DNA from: Benincasa hispida
Lineage: Eukaryota; Streptophyta; Magnoliopsida; Cucurbitales; Cucurbitaceae
Direction: 5' to 3'
Assembly: GCF_009727055.1 (NCBI RefSeq)
Contig: NC_052350.1
Location: 31,740,012-31,804,011 of the forward strand
DNA length: 64,000 bases
The notes beneath the pieces are model-generated. The model worked only from the letters and a program-made list of their open reading frames with translations, was not told where the DNA came from and searched no databases. Every line of letters starts with the position of its first letter. Positions within the stretch are counted from its first letter, which is position 1. The position numbers were made by a program, and so were the translations under genes. Shown one piece after another: positions 11,483 to 23,696 of the stretch.

Positions 11483-14400
11483 CAATTCTGAATCGTCTTC
11501 CTCCTCCGGCCACCGCACTCCTCCGCCCCCAAAGTCCCCTGGTTTGTTCTTCTCTATTCATTCTCCTTTCTCCTATTCTAAATCATTTCTTTCTTTCTTT
11601 TTTTTCCTTTTTTTCATCTGCTTTGTTCTTATTTCCTCTCAATCATATGATTTTCCCTTAAGGTTGATGTCGATTTCGATGTCTATGGATATTTTTTTAA
11701 AAAATTATATAAAAAAAATCAAAAATAAAAACAAAAAATTTAAAGCCCGTTTAGTAACTATTTGGTCTTTTGTTTTTGTTTTTTAAAATTAGGTCTATTT
11801 CATCTACATTTCTTATAATAATTAACATCTTTCTTAAGTACAATAACTTTTTGAAAGCTACATTTTTTTAGTCTCAAAATTTAGTTTGATTTTTTAAACC
11901 ATTGGTGAAAGTAAATAACAAAACAAGAAATTTGAAGGTGGAAGTAGTATACATAGGCTTGATTTTAAAAAACAAAAACCACAAACAAAATGATTACCGC
12001 CTAAATTATAAATACACTCTCATGTCAGATGTAGAATCTATGAAAACGTAGAAATATCGATGAAAGCCTAAATTAATAGATACACCCTCGTGGCAAATGT
12101 AGAATCTATGAAAACATAAAAATATTGATGAAAGCCTAAATTAATAGATACACCTTCATGTCAGATGTAGAATCTATAAAAATATAGAAATGTTGATGAA
12201 TGTCTTATGGAAATTTAATTTTATTGTTTTACAATGGTTACAAACACACCAAAAAATCTCTTACGAAAAAAAACAAATTGCAAACCTACGTATGGTGGTA
12301 GTCCCAATTATATTACACCCTCAAACTTTCAACTATAAAAATTGAGACCTAAACTTATATAGGTATTAAAATTAGATCCTCAAACTTACAATAATTCTAG
12401 AAATTAGACTTCCAAATGATAACAATTGAGCCCTCAAATAAGTTTCTATCATTTGGGGTCTAAATCCTACCATTATTATAAGTTTGAGGCCTATAACAAT
12501 TGTGTAAGTTTCGGGCTCAACTTTTACAATAGAATATAATTGCAACTACCAGCAAATTTTTAGAGTGATTTTGCAATTTGCAAAAAAAAAAAAAAAAAAA
12601 TCTCTTAACGACACAGATTTTTAAAACAAATTTAGACAATCATATTTAAGAAAAAAGAAAAAAATAGATGAAATACTCTAATTCACAATAAGTTTCAAAA
12701 AAAAAAATCTCTTAAAAAAATCTCTTTAAAAATTTAAAAAAAAAATGGTTTTTAGAATGTGACTAGGATAGTGAAAACATTTTCAAGAAAAGGGCAAATC
12801 AAATAAGTTGTATTCATAAGCTAAAGTTTCATGACCACTGACCCTCAAATTTCCTTTTCCTTTTTTTTTTTTTCTTTTTTGTTCTTTTAAATAAGTTAAC
12901 CTAATAAATACTTTCAAATCTATACAAGAATTTAGGGGAAAGAAAAAAGAAGTTTTATTGTTTTAAATTTGGCAAAAAACTCGAACATATCTCGATGACA
13001 CGCAAGTAATAATCAAGCAAAATTTTCAACTTACATATTGATTAATGGTTATCATTTATCTGCCTATATTTTTACTTCTTTACATTTTCAATTATTATTT
13101 GTTTTAGTCTTAGCCATTGTCTTTGCAATATTGATCTAAATTATGCAAAACCGACTTCTATCCTTTACTTTATCAAATTACATGTAAACCAACTCAATTA
13201 ATATATATATTGGAAAATTGTTTCAAATGGTAAGTTATTATTTCAAATCCACCATTGTACACACGATGTTATTCATCGTGTGTACAATAGTAGATTTGAA
13301 ACAATAACTTACTAAAAAGATAAATTTGAACATTTTGAAATGATAAATCATTAATTGGAGAGAAATGCATAGGTATAGAAGATAAATTGAAACTTTTAAA
13401 TTATGAGATTTAAAATATAACCTAACGGTACAAAATTATACATTTAGCCAAATACAAAACTAAGAAAAGGGTATGTGTTATTTCATGGGGAAAAAATCGA
13501 ATTACCAAGATCCCATTTGGTGATCATTTGATTTTTCGTTTTCATTTTTGAAAATTAAGTCTATTTCATCCACATTTCCCACCTTTCTTACATTGATTTG
13601 CATCTTTCTTAAGTACAATGATTAAATTTTTAGCCAAATTCCAAAAACAAAAATAACTTTTTGAAAGCTACATTTTTTAGTTCTCAAAATTTGGCTTGGT
13701 TTTTTAATCTATTGATGAAAAATAGATAACAAAGGAAGAAATTTTGAAGTGAAAAAGAGTTCATAGACTTAATTTTCAAAAACAAAAACACAAAACAAAA
13801 TAGTTACCAAACGAGGTCCAAGATATTTAAACTTTCGAATGATAATTAAGTGTTGACTATGCCAACAATATCAAATAAGAATAATGTAGGATCATAAAAT
13901 TGAATAATAAATTATAGTATGCACAAAGATCCCGACTTGAATTAAACTTTATTTTTATTTTTTATTTTTTTGAAAAACAGAGGTTAAATCAAAGCCTGTT
14001 GAGGAAATCAAGGACAAACCACAAGAAGGTGAAAAAATAGATGCCCAGAACTTCACTTTCCGAGAGCTAGCCACTGCTACAAAGAATTTCCGCCAGGAAT
14101 GTCTTTTGGGTGAAGGTGGGTTTGGGAAAGTCTTTAAGGCTACCCTTCAAAGTGGCCAGGTAACTAACCAAATTCTACCCATCTTTTTTCGCTCTTTTTT
14201 CTAATATTTCTGAGTGTTCAAGTCAGTTTATGCACAACCTTACTGAATAACCTACCAGATTTGAATGTCAAGAAAACTCACAAGTTATTAAATTATAAAA
14301 AGACCTTTAGGATAAGGAGTTGGTTATTATAATCCTAGATTATTATAGTTATTTTACAATAGCATGAGTTTGAGGTGTAAACTTAGTTTGAGAAGGAAAT

Positions 14401-17315
14401 AGTAAATATTGTAGCAAAGAATAAAAAATGATAAATGTAAAATAGTAAAAACTGTAGCAAATAGTAAATACTATAACAAATAAAGATTTTAAAATAGTGT
14501 TGATTGTAGCTAGTTGAGGGTTTTGAAATAGTATTTACGGTAATAAGAGGTGGTTATTATAGTGTTAGAATAGTTGTTGTCCCCAAAACCCTCTAAGTGG
14601 TTATGGACCTTTTTGACTACTAGGGAAGATTGGTTATTCGATGTCAAAGAAACTCATTTGACCCCACCATGGATTGAACATATTATATGCCTTTTTTTAC
14701 CCCTAGGTCAACTCATGATGGTTAGATTTTATCTATCTTGATTACAAGAGGTTAGTCAGGCATGACTTAAGAATTTGTTTGGATTTTTTAAACCAAACAT
14801 ATATTAATATTGCTTTTTATGTGTCAATACATTTAAATTTATTTTTCTGTATTTATAATATTCGAAAAAAGAAAAGAATCTTCATGGAAATTGTTTACGT
14901 TGTGTATTTTTGAAGGTGGTGGCCGTGAAGCAGCTCGATAGAAATGGGCTACAAGGAAACAAGGAATTTCTTGGTGAGGTTAAGGCACTGAGCCTTCTAA
15001 AGCATCCAAATCTTGTGAAGTTTAATGGATATTGTGCAGATGGAGATCAAAGAATTTTGGTCTATGAATATATGCCAGGAGGTTCTTTGGAAGATTGTCT
15101 CTTTGGTATGTACAATTCTATTCTCTAAGCTTATGAAGTTGCTGTCTACTTAATTCTAGTGCATTTAAAGTTTTCATATAGTTTAACAATATTTACAAAA
15201 TGATTATGTGGTTTTGCATATTAGATAAACGTGGATGGAATGATTTATAGCATGATGTGTACAATTATAAGAAAAGAATTGGACAGTTGAACTAAAGTAG
15301 CTCATGCAACAGTGGTTATTTTTGAAATAAAATATCAAACCTTTTTTCACCGCTCTATCTAGTCTCCTCAAGCTCCTGTTCTTTGTTTGCGAACATTATT
15401 TCGATTCAGCTACATATCAAATAAACATGTTTCATCAGTATTAGTTTAACTACATGAAACTATAATATATTATTTCGATTCAGCTACATATCAAATAAAC
15501 ATGATTCATCAGGATTAGTTTAACCACATAAAACTATAATACAAAGTTCGATTGAATTGTTTAAGCTTCATGAACTAAAATATTGATCCAATAGCTATAC
15601 TATAGTTTAGAGAACCAGTATCATTACCATTAGCCATTCATAATGTGAGAAACTACTCTCTAAAATTTCATATATTGATAAATGTCATCAAACTATGCTT
15701 CAATATTGGCAGATAAAAAAGAAGATCGGAAGCCAATGGATTGGTTTGTTCGTATAAAAATAGCATCAGGAGTTGCTAAGGGATTGGAATACCTGCATGA
15801 CCAAGCAGATCCTCCCATAATATTTAGAGACTTGAAGTCATCAAACATCTTGCTAGATGAAGATTTCAATCCAAAGCTTTCTGATTTCGGGCTAGCGAAG
15901 CTTGGCCCCGGCGGTGATAAGTCGCCATTGCCATCGAGGGTCATGGGGACCTACGGCTACTCTGCTCCTGAATACACAAGAGGTGGTCAGCTTACTTCCA
16001 AGTCTGATATTTACAGCTTTGGAGTTGTTATGCTTGAACTCATTACTGGAAGAAAAGCCATTGACACTACAAAGCCAAATAACGAGCAGAATCTTGTTGC
16101 TTGGGTATGGTTTGCTTTTCAATTTGCATTGTGTTTAGATTTAAAGTTAGTGTTGTTTCATGAAAATTTTAGTTCCAGTTTTAAAAATCCTTTTTTTACA
16201 GCATTTTAAAAGTCTAAGCCAGATTTGAAATGTACGTAACTTTTGTTTATAAATCTGACAGAAAAGCATTCTTAAGAACTCGCAAAGAAGCAAGCATAAT
16301 TTTTGAAATTATGAAACCACAAATCAAATTACTATCAAACAAACCCAAATTTATAATACATTACTTAGTATAATTTCTTGCTTTCAGATGATGGATCTTT
16401 GAAAACCAACGGGTTATTTTTAATAATTCAAAATTATTAGTGAGATTCACTTATCTATTAAAAATGAACTCACAAGATAGAGGCATTTTCCTTCTGCTTT
16501 GCTCTAGAATTTTACCGGCTATGTAACAGGCACAACCATTTTTCCGAGATCCAAAGAGATTTCCAGACCTGGCAGATCCGCTCCTCGGGCGGTTGTTCCC
16601 GGAGAAAGATCTGAATCAGGCCGTCGCCGTTGCTGCCATGTGTCTGCAAGAGGAAGCAGAAGTCCGTCCTCTGATCGGCGACGTCATGACGGCTCTCAGT
16701 TTCCTTTCCACAGTTCCAGACGAGAATCTCCGTCCACTTCCTTACCCGCCGGAGCCGGAACCCGAACCTGAGGAGGAGAATCAAGATGATGATTATTCCT
16801 CTTCAGATTCTTCAGATTCCGATACCGAATCTCGAAAAATCGGAAAAGACAAAGACAGCGCATCTGCAAATTTCACAAGCGCAAGAAACCACGAAACAGA
16901 TACCTCAGATGATGAAGATGAACGAGAAGGAAAAAAAAGCAAATCAGGCAAGAAAAAAGCGAAAAACAAAGAATCTGAACAGAAACGAGTCGTATTCAAA
17001 GACGATATACAACCACCGCCAAATCACACCAGAAAAGATAGCTCCTCATCAAGCGATGGAGGCTCTTCACCTAGAAGCAGCAACGCATCGGAAAATAGAA
17101 GAATCGACAGCCTTGAAAGTAGCAGAGATTCAGAAGGAGGAGGAGATTCATCGTTCAAACTGCAAAACGAACCTTCCGATAATGTAAATATTAACGATTC
17201 TACATTAGAGCATACCAGCAGTAGGGAATCGCATACTGGCAACGAAGAATTCGAAGCTCATAATAACTACAGCAGCGATTCCGACGACGGCTCTGAACAT
17301 GGCGGCGAAGAATGA
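11394..17315 (+). CDS. Receptor-like cytoplasmic kinase VII, PBS1/PBL type
   Basis: Five exons join in frame with GT-AG introns: 11394-11541, 13981-14159, 14916-15105, 15713-16104 and 16530-17315 (1695 nt, 564 residues). This is a Ser/Thr kinase of the PBS1-like family, whose members relay signals from plasma-membrane receptor kinases, mostly in immunity. Seen in the sequence: N-terminal MMSCFPCF with two cysteines likely to be S-acylated; Asn10 at residues 20-29; the family's [13 protein letters not shown] block at 74; glycine loop 92-100; catalytic Lys114 ([13 protein letters not shown]); catalytic D212 in an FRDLKSSN loop (F where animal kinases have H; Y or H is usual in plants); DFG at 230-232; [11 protein letters not shown]349 in the RPLIGDV end motif; then a roughly 180-residue acidic Ser-rich tail. 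Start: the next codon (11397) is also ATG and gives MSCFPCF, closer to relatives. Gly2 is absent, so N-myristoylation is not expected. The closest subgroup is probably PBL5-7/23-27, by general resemblance only. Confidence 0.95.
11451..11480 (+). repeat. AAT microsatellite encoding poly-Asn
   Basis: Ten perfect AAT triplets in frame in kinase exon 1 encode Asn 20-29. Length polymorphism between cultivars is likely. Confidence 0.95.
11745..12003. mobile_element. MITE-like element, copy 1 (kinase intron 1)
   Basis: Begins GCCCGTTTAGTAACTATTTGG and ends with a degenerate inverse (AAAATGATTACCGCC). The interior matches the copy at 13512-13817: the AAAATTAGGTCTATTTCATC block, the CTTTTTGAAAGCTACATTTTTTTAG block and AAATTTAGTTTGATTTTTTAAACC. 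This copy is internally shorter. Confidence 0.75.
12001..12205. repeat. Tandem repeat, three copies of about 68 bp (intron 1)
   Basis: The unit runs CTAAATTAATAGATACACC, then GATGTAGAATCTATGAAAAC, then a GATGAAAGC block. The three copies differ at several sites. Confidence 0.85.
12296..12551. mobile_element. Fold-back MITE-like element (intron 1)
   Basis: The left end TGGTAGTCCCAATTATATT pairs with the reverse complement of the right end (AATATAATTGCAACTACCA). Inner arms with CAAACTT/AAGTTTG also pair. Size is 256 bp and it is non-coding. Confidence 0.7.
13231..13312. repeat. Near-perfect hairpin (intron 1)
   Basis: Arms of about 38 bp around a 5-nt loop. 13231-13268 (TAAGTTATTATTTCAAATCC then ACCATTGTACACACGATG) pairs with 13274-13312 with very few mismatches. 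It may be a small fold-back element; a small-RNA role is only conceivable. Confidence 0.8.
13512..13817. mobile_element. MITE-like element, copy 2 (kinase intron 1)
   Basis: The left end CCCATTTGGTGATCATTTG and right end CAAAATAGTTACCAAACGAGG are imperfect inverted repeats. Interior blocks match copy 1 at 11745. About 306 bp and non-coding, close to the exon 2 acceptor. Short elements with TTTGGTAAC ends are, as far as I recall, common in cucurbit genomes. Confidence 0.8.
15395..15542. repeat. Tandem duplication, 2 x 74 bp (kinase intron 3)
   Basis: Both units begin ATTATTTCGATTCAGCTACA and end AAACTATAATA. They differ at only a few positions, so the duplication is fairly recent. Confidence 0.92.
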
Positions 17316-18116
17316 GAAATTTGGGGGGAAATCTGAAGAAGACCAAGAGGGAAAATGTTCCAATTTTTCTTTTCTCGTGAGGGGGGGAAAATACTATTTT
17401 AAGTAGTAGCTTGGAGTGTTTTAAAAGATTTCACTCTTCATTGAATTTCTCTTTTTCTTTTTTTTCTTTTTTTCTATTTATATCTTATAATCGAATGTTG
17501 ATACGTCATGAAAAATTTATACCCATTTTAAACCCAATCAAATAACTAAAAAAATGAGTTAAGTTTATTATATAAATAATCTTTTGTTTTCTATATTACA
17601 TGGAAGATATGTGTTAATTAGTTTAGCTATGTTTTTATTAACTCATTCATAATTAAATTTATCTTGTTTTTTTAAATTGATATTGTTATATACTAGTCTT
17701 TCAATATGTGTGATGTGTCATGGTCATACTTTGTCTAGGGTGTGTGTTCATGGTAGAATGCTATGTCGACTCCTTTTTCTCATGTTTTCATCTTATGTAT
17801 TTCATTATTCATGTTAGTTTACTTTCCTAGTAATTTTTTTAGTTTGTGAATTCTTGCCATTTTCCATGTGCAAGGGTGACATAACAAAAAAAAAAAATAA
17901 TAATAATATACTATAAGACTGGTTGGCAATCCTTCATATTACGAGTTATAAACTATCTAAGTTATTGTTGTCTCTTTCTTGCTTGCTAGCTTGCAAATAG
18001 CATGATTTGCTCGAGGGCAAGAATAAGTGTTGCACTACTGCTTCATGAGTCTTAAAGAAGTATGATGGTGACAATTGATATTAGAGTCTTAAGATGTCTT
18101 AGAAAGTCGGGTCGTT
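17316..18116. other. 3' flank of the kinase gene
   Basis: AT-rich with no ORF. The first 150-250 bases presumably hold the 3' UTR, but no canonical poly(A) signal could be assigned. The last 200 bases look like an LTR end (TTACAA at 18115-18120) before a primer-binding-like site. Confidence 0.45.
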
Positions 18117-18120
18117 ACAA

Positions 18121-18132
18121 TTGGTATCAGAA
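18121..18132 (+). promoter_or_regulatory. Degenerate tRNA-Met primer-binding site
   Basis: TTGGTATCAGAAG follows an LTR-like TTACAA end. It marks the start of an internally deleted gypsy copy on the plus strand. Confidence 0.6.
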
Positions 18133-18318
18133 GGAAACCTCTCCCAATAAGATGTGGTTCGGGGATGAACCAAGTGGAAGCTGGTGGGCATGTAATGACT
18201 CGTCTAGAAGGGAGACATGACTGAACTGAGATCACATATGAATGAGAGAGATTCTAAGGACATGAATACAATGGTTAAGAAGGGCTTAAGAGAATTAAAA
18301 GTTACTACCTATACCAAC

Positions 18319-18995
18319 AAGATGACCATAAAGAACAAGTACCCTCTTCCTAGGATTGATGATTTGTTTGACTAGGTGCAAGGAGCTACAATATTCTTCA
18401 AGATTGATCTTCGTTTAGGATATTGTCAGTTAAGGATAAAAGACAGTGATATTTCGAAGATAGCAATCCATTCCATATATGGACATTACGAGTTCATCAT
18501 AATGTCATTTGGCCTGACAGATACCCTACAGTTTTTATGGACCTGGCGAATAGAAGTTAGTTTATGCACAAGTTCTCACGGTATCAGATGGATCAGGAAG
18601 TTTTGTTACTTGCAGTGATGCCTCCAAGAAAGAATTGGGCGTGTGCTGATGCAGCAGGGTAAAGTAATTGCTAATGTCTCTCGTCAGTTGAAGAATCATA
18701 AACGAAACTACCCTACGCATGATTTGGAGTTGACAGCAGTGGTTTTCGCTTTAAAGATTTGGAGACATTATTTGTACGGAGAGAAGATACAAAATTTCAC
18801 AGACCATAAGAGCTTAAAATACTTATTCACTCATAAGGAGTTAAACATGAGACAACACAGATGGCTAGAGTTAGTGAAAGATTATGATTGTGAGATTTTG
18901 TACCATCGTGGCAAGAAAATATGGTGGCAGATGCTTTAAGTAGAAAAATAGCCCATTCAACAACCTTAATTACCAAACAGAAAATCACTCAGCCT
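18319..18995 (+). pseudogene. Ty3/gypsy RT-RNase H fragment, internally deleted
   Basis: RT begins KYPLPRIDDLFD, then an in-frame stop (18373-18375), then [19 protein letters not shown] and MSFGLT. Sequence holding the YxDD catalytic box is missing: after the frameshifted VFMDLANR segment the text jumps to RNase H (SDASKKELG, then [24 protein letters not shown] and [10 protein letters not shown]). It ends near ADALSRK, where a copia-type LTR fragment replaces the remainder. The gag-to-RT deletion lies near 18317. It is a dead element; its leader and gag remnant start at 18121. Confidence 0.9.
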
Positions 18996-20386
18996 ACCAT
19001 TTTGGGAATTCGTTTGATTAGGGAGCTAGGAACACAACTACACAATAAAGAAATCACTCATTCCCCAACGTCGAGGCAAGTAGATAAATTGCTCCCTTAA
19101 GAGCTAATTCTGGGGTTTGAACAATATCGCGCCACACCCTCTCCTAGCCCGAGAGGGGTTTGGTCATAGTTGGACTATGATTTATTGTTCATTAGTGGGA
19201 TTAGTGGCACTTAAAGAGTTAGATGTAACTATAGAGGGAAAACGGTAATTTTGGCCCATGTGTACTTACGAGCAATTTGTGAAGGGTCATTGTACTGTTG
19301 ACTGGTTATATCCAATTGACACAAAAATATATCTGTGATACAAAGAGTGTAGCTGTCGGTCTTTAGTGGAGTGTCCGAAAGTTAACGGATGGTGAATAAT
19401 TTAATTAAAGAGTTTAATTAATTATACACGTACCGTTAGAGCTTCAAGTTACAGGTCCATGAGGTCCTCTCTATAGCTCAACGAGAATTAATGAGAATCA
19501 ATTTTTGGATTAATTTGAATCTTTTAAATTAATTGAGGGAATTAATTATATGTGATATAATTAATTTAATTTAATTATATATGATATAATTACTATAATG
19601 TAATTGATACATTATAATATAAAGTTTATTTGAGAGAGAATAAATATTTGAATATGATTCAAATATTAATTATGTGAATTGGATTCATATAATTAAGTTT
19701 AATATAAATGTGATTTATATTAAAAGTCATTAGTGAGAAAGAAATTAAAACTATAGGTTATATTGTATTTGATACAATATAGAAACTATAGGTTATATGT
19801 TATATTTGATATAACATATAGTTTAATGTACATTATATGACAAGGTAATTATCTTATAAATATATATTAATTGATTTATTAAAATAAATAAATTTTATTT
19901 AATTTATTTTTTAAAATCAATTTTGGGAGGGAGTTGAATCCCCCTCTTTTCTCTCTTCAACGTGATAGTGGGGAATATGGAGTGGTTGTTCTTCTTTTCC
20001 CTCTGTTTTTACATAAACTAAGTTATAGACCACAAAAGTTTATAGATAGGTTATGAATCCTCATTCTTCTTTTTCTCTCAACTCTAAAATCCCCCGCCTT
20101 TAAAATAGTCGGAGCCCATGTAACTCCTGAATTCTCACTCAAAGAATAATGATGTTTCCACCATGGTGGTGTTTGTCGGTTCGAGGGATTCCATTGAAGA
20201 AGGTAAGAGTTCCCAAACCCATTTTATTCTTCTACATAATGTAATTTCAAGCATGTTGTATTTTCTAATTAAATGCATAATTTTGTATGTTCTTCTCTGT
20301 AAAAATTCTTTTTTTTTTTTTTGGGTAAAAATTGGGATTTGGGTCTGATCCCCATTTTTGCTCACGAACTTTTAGTGGTTCCTTTA
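18990..20386 (+). mobile_element. Copia-type LTR, 5'-truncated
   Basis: It starts mid-LTR at CCTACCATTTTGGGAATTCG, the same block as at 21400, 34330 and 59190. It continues through the TGTCGGTCTTTAGTGGA block (19350) and the AT-rich tail to a primer-binding-like site at 20388. The 5' junction is directly against gypsy RNase H sequence. Confidence 0.8.
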
Positions 20387-20387
20387 A

Positions 20388-20400
20388 TTGATATCAGAGC
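20388..20400 (+). promoter_or_regulatory. Primer-binding site after the LTR
   Basis: TTGATATCAGAGC differs by one base from the tRNA-iMet site TTGGTATCAGAGC. Confidence 0.7.
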
Positions 20401-20822
20401 GGGGGTTTTAGCCCAAATATCTTCAAAATTTCAAAAAGATTTTACAATTTAATGGAGGGATCAAACATTATGTATAATTCATGTGATGGTTGTCTATGAA
20501 TGTTATTTGCAATTATGAATGTTTTCAGGATTGGGCATTTAGATTGTTTGCTTTCATTTACAAAATTGTTTTGTAAGAGCCCATGTTTGGGGCATTAAAT
20601 CGCTATCGAGACTGTATTTTTATGTTGTGGAGTCGTTCGTGAGTGTCCCGGTCGATTTCTAAAGAAAACGAGGCAAAATTTTGTGGCGTTTTGAAGGAGT
20701 TCAAATCTGTACAGTAGGCGAATGTACAATAGCGTCTTGACATTGCGATGCTGCAGACGATAATCTTTTCCATAGTGTTGCGACTCTAGGGCACGACATC
20801 ACGATGCTCGAGATGGAGAAGA
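20401..20822. other. Retroelement leader, no ORF
   Basis: Non-coding sequence between a primer-binding site and the next LTR start. No gag reading frame was seen. Confidence 0.55.
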
Positions 20823-22945
20823 TGTTGGGATGATGCCCTAAACTCTCGTGTCCTATAGTTTGTAAACACAACTTTGAACAAACGCTTGTAATGTATAATA
20901 TATGATATTTTCTTCACTTATTGTCTTTGAACATTGGATGTTTTAATTTCTTTACGACAAATCAATAAACTAAAATTCCTGGTTGTCATTATGTAACTTA
21001 AGCATGTATGTGGAGACATACAAATGGATCATGTCTTAAGTGATAATCAAAATAGTCTGTAGTATATGGATATGGGAGGGAAACCTTATCCTAGTAACAC
21101 TAAGGATGCGGCCCGCTTTGTAGAATAGTTACAAGTGTTATGACTTGCTACAAATGGTCTGATCCTGATCATTCATGTGAGGACATGCGAGTGGGGGCGT
21201 CCTATACAAAGAGTTTGTATAAGACCTGACCACGAAGTGTTAATGTCTCGTTATATAACACCATTCATGACAGATACTTCACTTCACTAGGATGACCATA
21301 GGTAACATGAACTCGATCCTGAGTGAGTTGGGAACTCTTTCCTTTGAGGGCGGTCCTTTGATTTGGATGGGTGCGAGTGGCCTGATCGTCGACTCAAACC
21401 TACCACTTTGAGAATTTATCTGATTTAGGAGTTGGGAACTTAGCTACACAAGATGAAATTCACTCCTTCCCCAAAGCAAGGGTAAGTAGATAGATTGCTC
21501 CCTTAAGGGCTGATTCGGGGGCTTGAACGATGTGGCGCCACACACCTTCTCATGGCCCGAGAGGTGTCCACACATAATAGGACTATGTGTTGTGTTGTTC
21601 ATTAGAGGGTATTAGTGGTACTTAAGAAGTTAGATGTAACTACAAGGGCAAAACGATAAATTACCTTAGCTGTACTTACGAGCATTTATGAAGGATTGTC
21701 GTATTGTTGATTGTTATATCCGATGGACACATAATATATTTTTGTGGTAAGAAGAGTTCAACTGTCGGTCTTTAGTGGAATGCTTGGCAGTTAACGGATG
21801 GTGGATCTCATGGCTAAAGAGTTTAGTCAGTTATTTCACGTATCGTTGGAGATTCGAGCCATAGTTCATAAGGTCCCTTGATAGCTCAATGGATTCAAGT
21901 TGAGAATTAGTTTTTGGGTTAGTTTGAAATGTTCAAGTTGACAGGGGCAGTTTTGATTATATATGATATGAATTGAACTGATTAATTTATAATTGATATG
22001 ATAACTTTATGTATGAGATACATTATTTGGAGGAAAAATGGATTATTATATTATATATAATTTATATCTAGTGGAGGAGAAAACACTATGGTTTGTATGT
22101 GATATTAAACTATAGATTATGAATAATAATATGATTATATTTATTATTTTTAATTGGACAAATATGGGATAATTGGGCCGTCGTTTTCTCTGTAACCTTG
22201 TGTTAGTGGGAGGTTTTCAATCAGTTTTTGTAACTGAAGATAAAATGAAAATCGTTTTCATTTTGCTATAGATCAAGTAATTCGCTCACGCATAGTGTAT
22301 ATTGCCCATTGATAGCAAACTGAGAGACTATACGATAGCTCAAAGTTTCTACACGATCGTATACACGCGCGCCTCTTTTCTAAATGATTGCTTAAGTTTT
22401 ACTAAACGATCGTCTAGCTCCCGAGCGTTTACTAAACGATCGTCTATACGATCGCAACCTATTTACTACTCGATCATGTACTTCTTCTAAACGATTAAGC
22501 ATTGTTTATACGATAAACCCCGCCCTTCTCCCACTTGCTTGGTCGTTGTATACGATCTTCATATCCTCCTCCCCTCTACCAAATTCCAACAGAGCCCACA
22601 CTTTGGATTCTCACACCGAGAATACCAAGGGTTCTAAGTGGTGGAGTCATCCCCATTTTTCTGTTCGTGTGGAGGCCATTCATGAGTAGATGACCAGTGG
22701 TGTTGGTGAACGATTACTTGGACATTCCAGCGAGAGCGAGAGGAGCAGTCCCTATTTGAGAAAACGAGTTTTGCTGAAGGAGTGTCTTCAACTGGTATGT
22801 ATTCGTTCTCTTATTGTTTATTTGTTAAAAGCATGCCGGTAATTTGTTGTTTAATGCATATCTTGTCTGTTAGATTGTAAATGTGGAAATTTTGTCACAA
22901 TGTATTTAAAATGATCTGCTTCCGCTCAGAGGTACTCTTGTATAA
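20823..22945 (+). mobile_element. Copia-type LTR, near complete
   Basis: It starts TGTTGGGATGATGCCCTAAA, matching starts at 58648 and 33776, and ends around CTTCCGCTCAGAGG near 22920-22945. It includes the TCTTTAGTGGAATGCTTGGC block near 21770 and an ACGATCGT-rich block at 22320-22560. The following leader (22946-23348) is cut by a CACTA insertion and resumes at 32034. Confidence 0.8.
22320..22560. repeat. TAAACGATCGTCTA-type repeats inside the LTR
   Basis: Palindromic ACGATCGT or TACGATCGCA cores recur with irregular spacers, matching 3865-4030 and 54850-55030. Confidence 0.75.
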
Positions 22946-23348
22946 AAGTTCCTTCAGAAGACACGTGGTTTAGGTCCGGTTTGCAATTGGTTCATGGTCT
23001 GCTAGTCCGATTTGGTTTTGGGTTCTTTAGTTCGAGTTATTTGGGTTCCTATGGACTGCTTTGTGGTATGGTTCAAGGCTCGGTTCACTGTTTCAAACCG
23101 GATGACTATTATATTGTAATAGTTAGATTTTATTTCTTTTAGGTTTCCAATCTAGATCCATGAATATTTTTAAATTATGAATGTGATGTGTGACTTATAG
23201 TTTATTATTATATGTCATAATGTATGTCACATAGTATAAAATCCCACAATAGGTTATGCATTTAATTTCATGCATCGTTTATATTATAAATGTTATAATA
23301 TATTTTTAGTTGCATGATTTATTTTTTATAGCATGCTCATGTATCATA
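22946..23348 (+). other. Copia-type leader, 5' part (split by CACTA)
   Basis: Contains the GGTCCGGTTTGCAATTGG and CGGTTCAC blocks that mirror the GAACCGG-rich leader at 6640 and 29200. It is interrupted at 23348 and continues at 32034. Confidence 0.65.
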
Positions 23349-23364
23349 TACTACAAGAAATCTG

Positions 23365-23520
23365 GGCTTTAATGTCAGTTGAAAAAACTAAAAACGAATG
23401 TATATTGTCGGTTTTGTTTTTTTTTTTAAAAAAAAACCGGATCTTTAATGTCGATTTTAAACCAACATTGTACGTATAACTTTAATGTCGATCTTAAACC
23501 GACATTAAAGATCCGCTTAA
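23365..23520. repeat. CACTA left subterminal repeats
   Basis: CTTTAATGTCRGTT and its inverse AACCGACATTAAAG recur about four times on both strands. Such sites typically bind the element's transposition proteins. Confidence 0.85.
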
Positions 23521-23696
23521 TTTTTCCTCACACTTTCTATTTTCCCCCATTTATTTTTTCATATCCCGCTTCATTCTCCCCTCTATTTTCTTTTTCCTCT
23601 CATTCTCACACTTTCACTCACCCAAAACCCACGCGAAACCCATGTCCTATACCTCTGATGGCTCGTCCTATCTATCTCCGATAGCTTTTCAAGCGG

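Noticed and set aside
15693..16138. ORFs overlapping kinase exon 4 in other frames
   Set aside because: Shadows of the kinase coding sequence.
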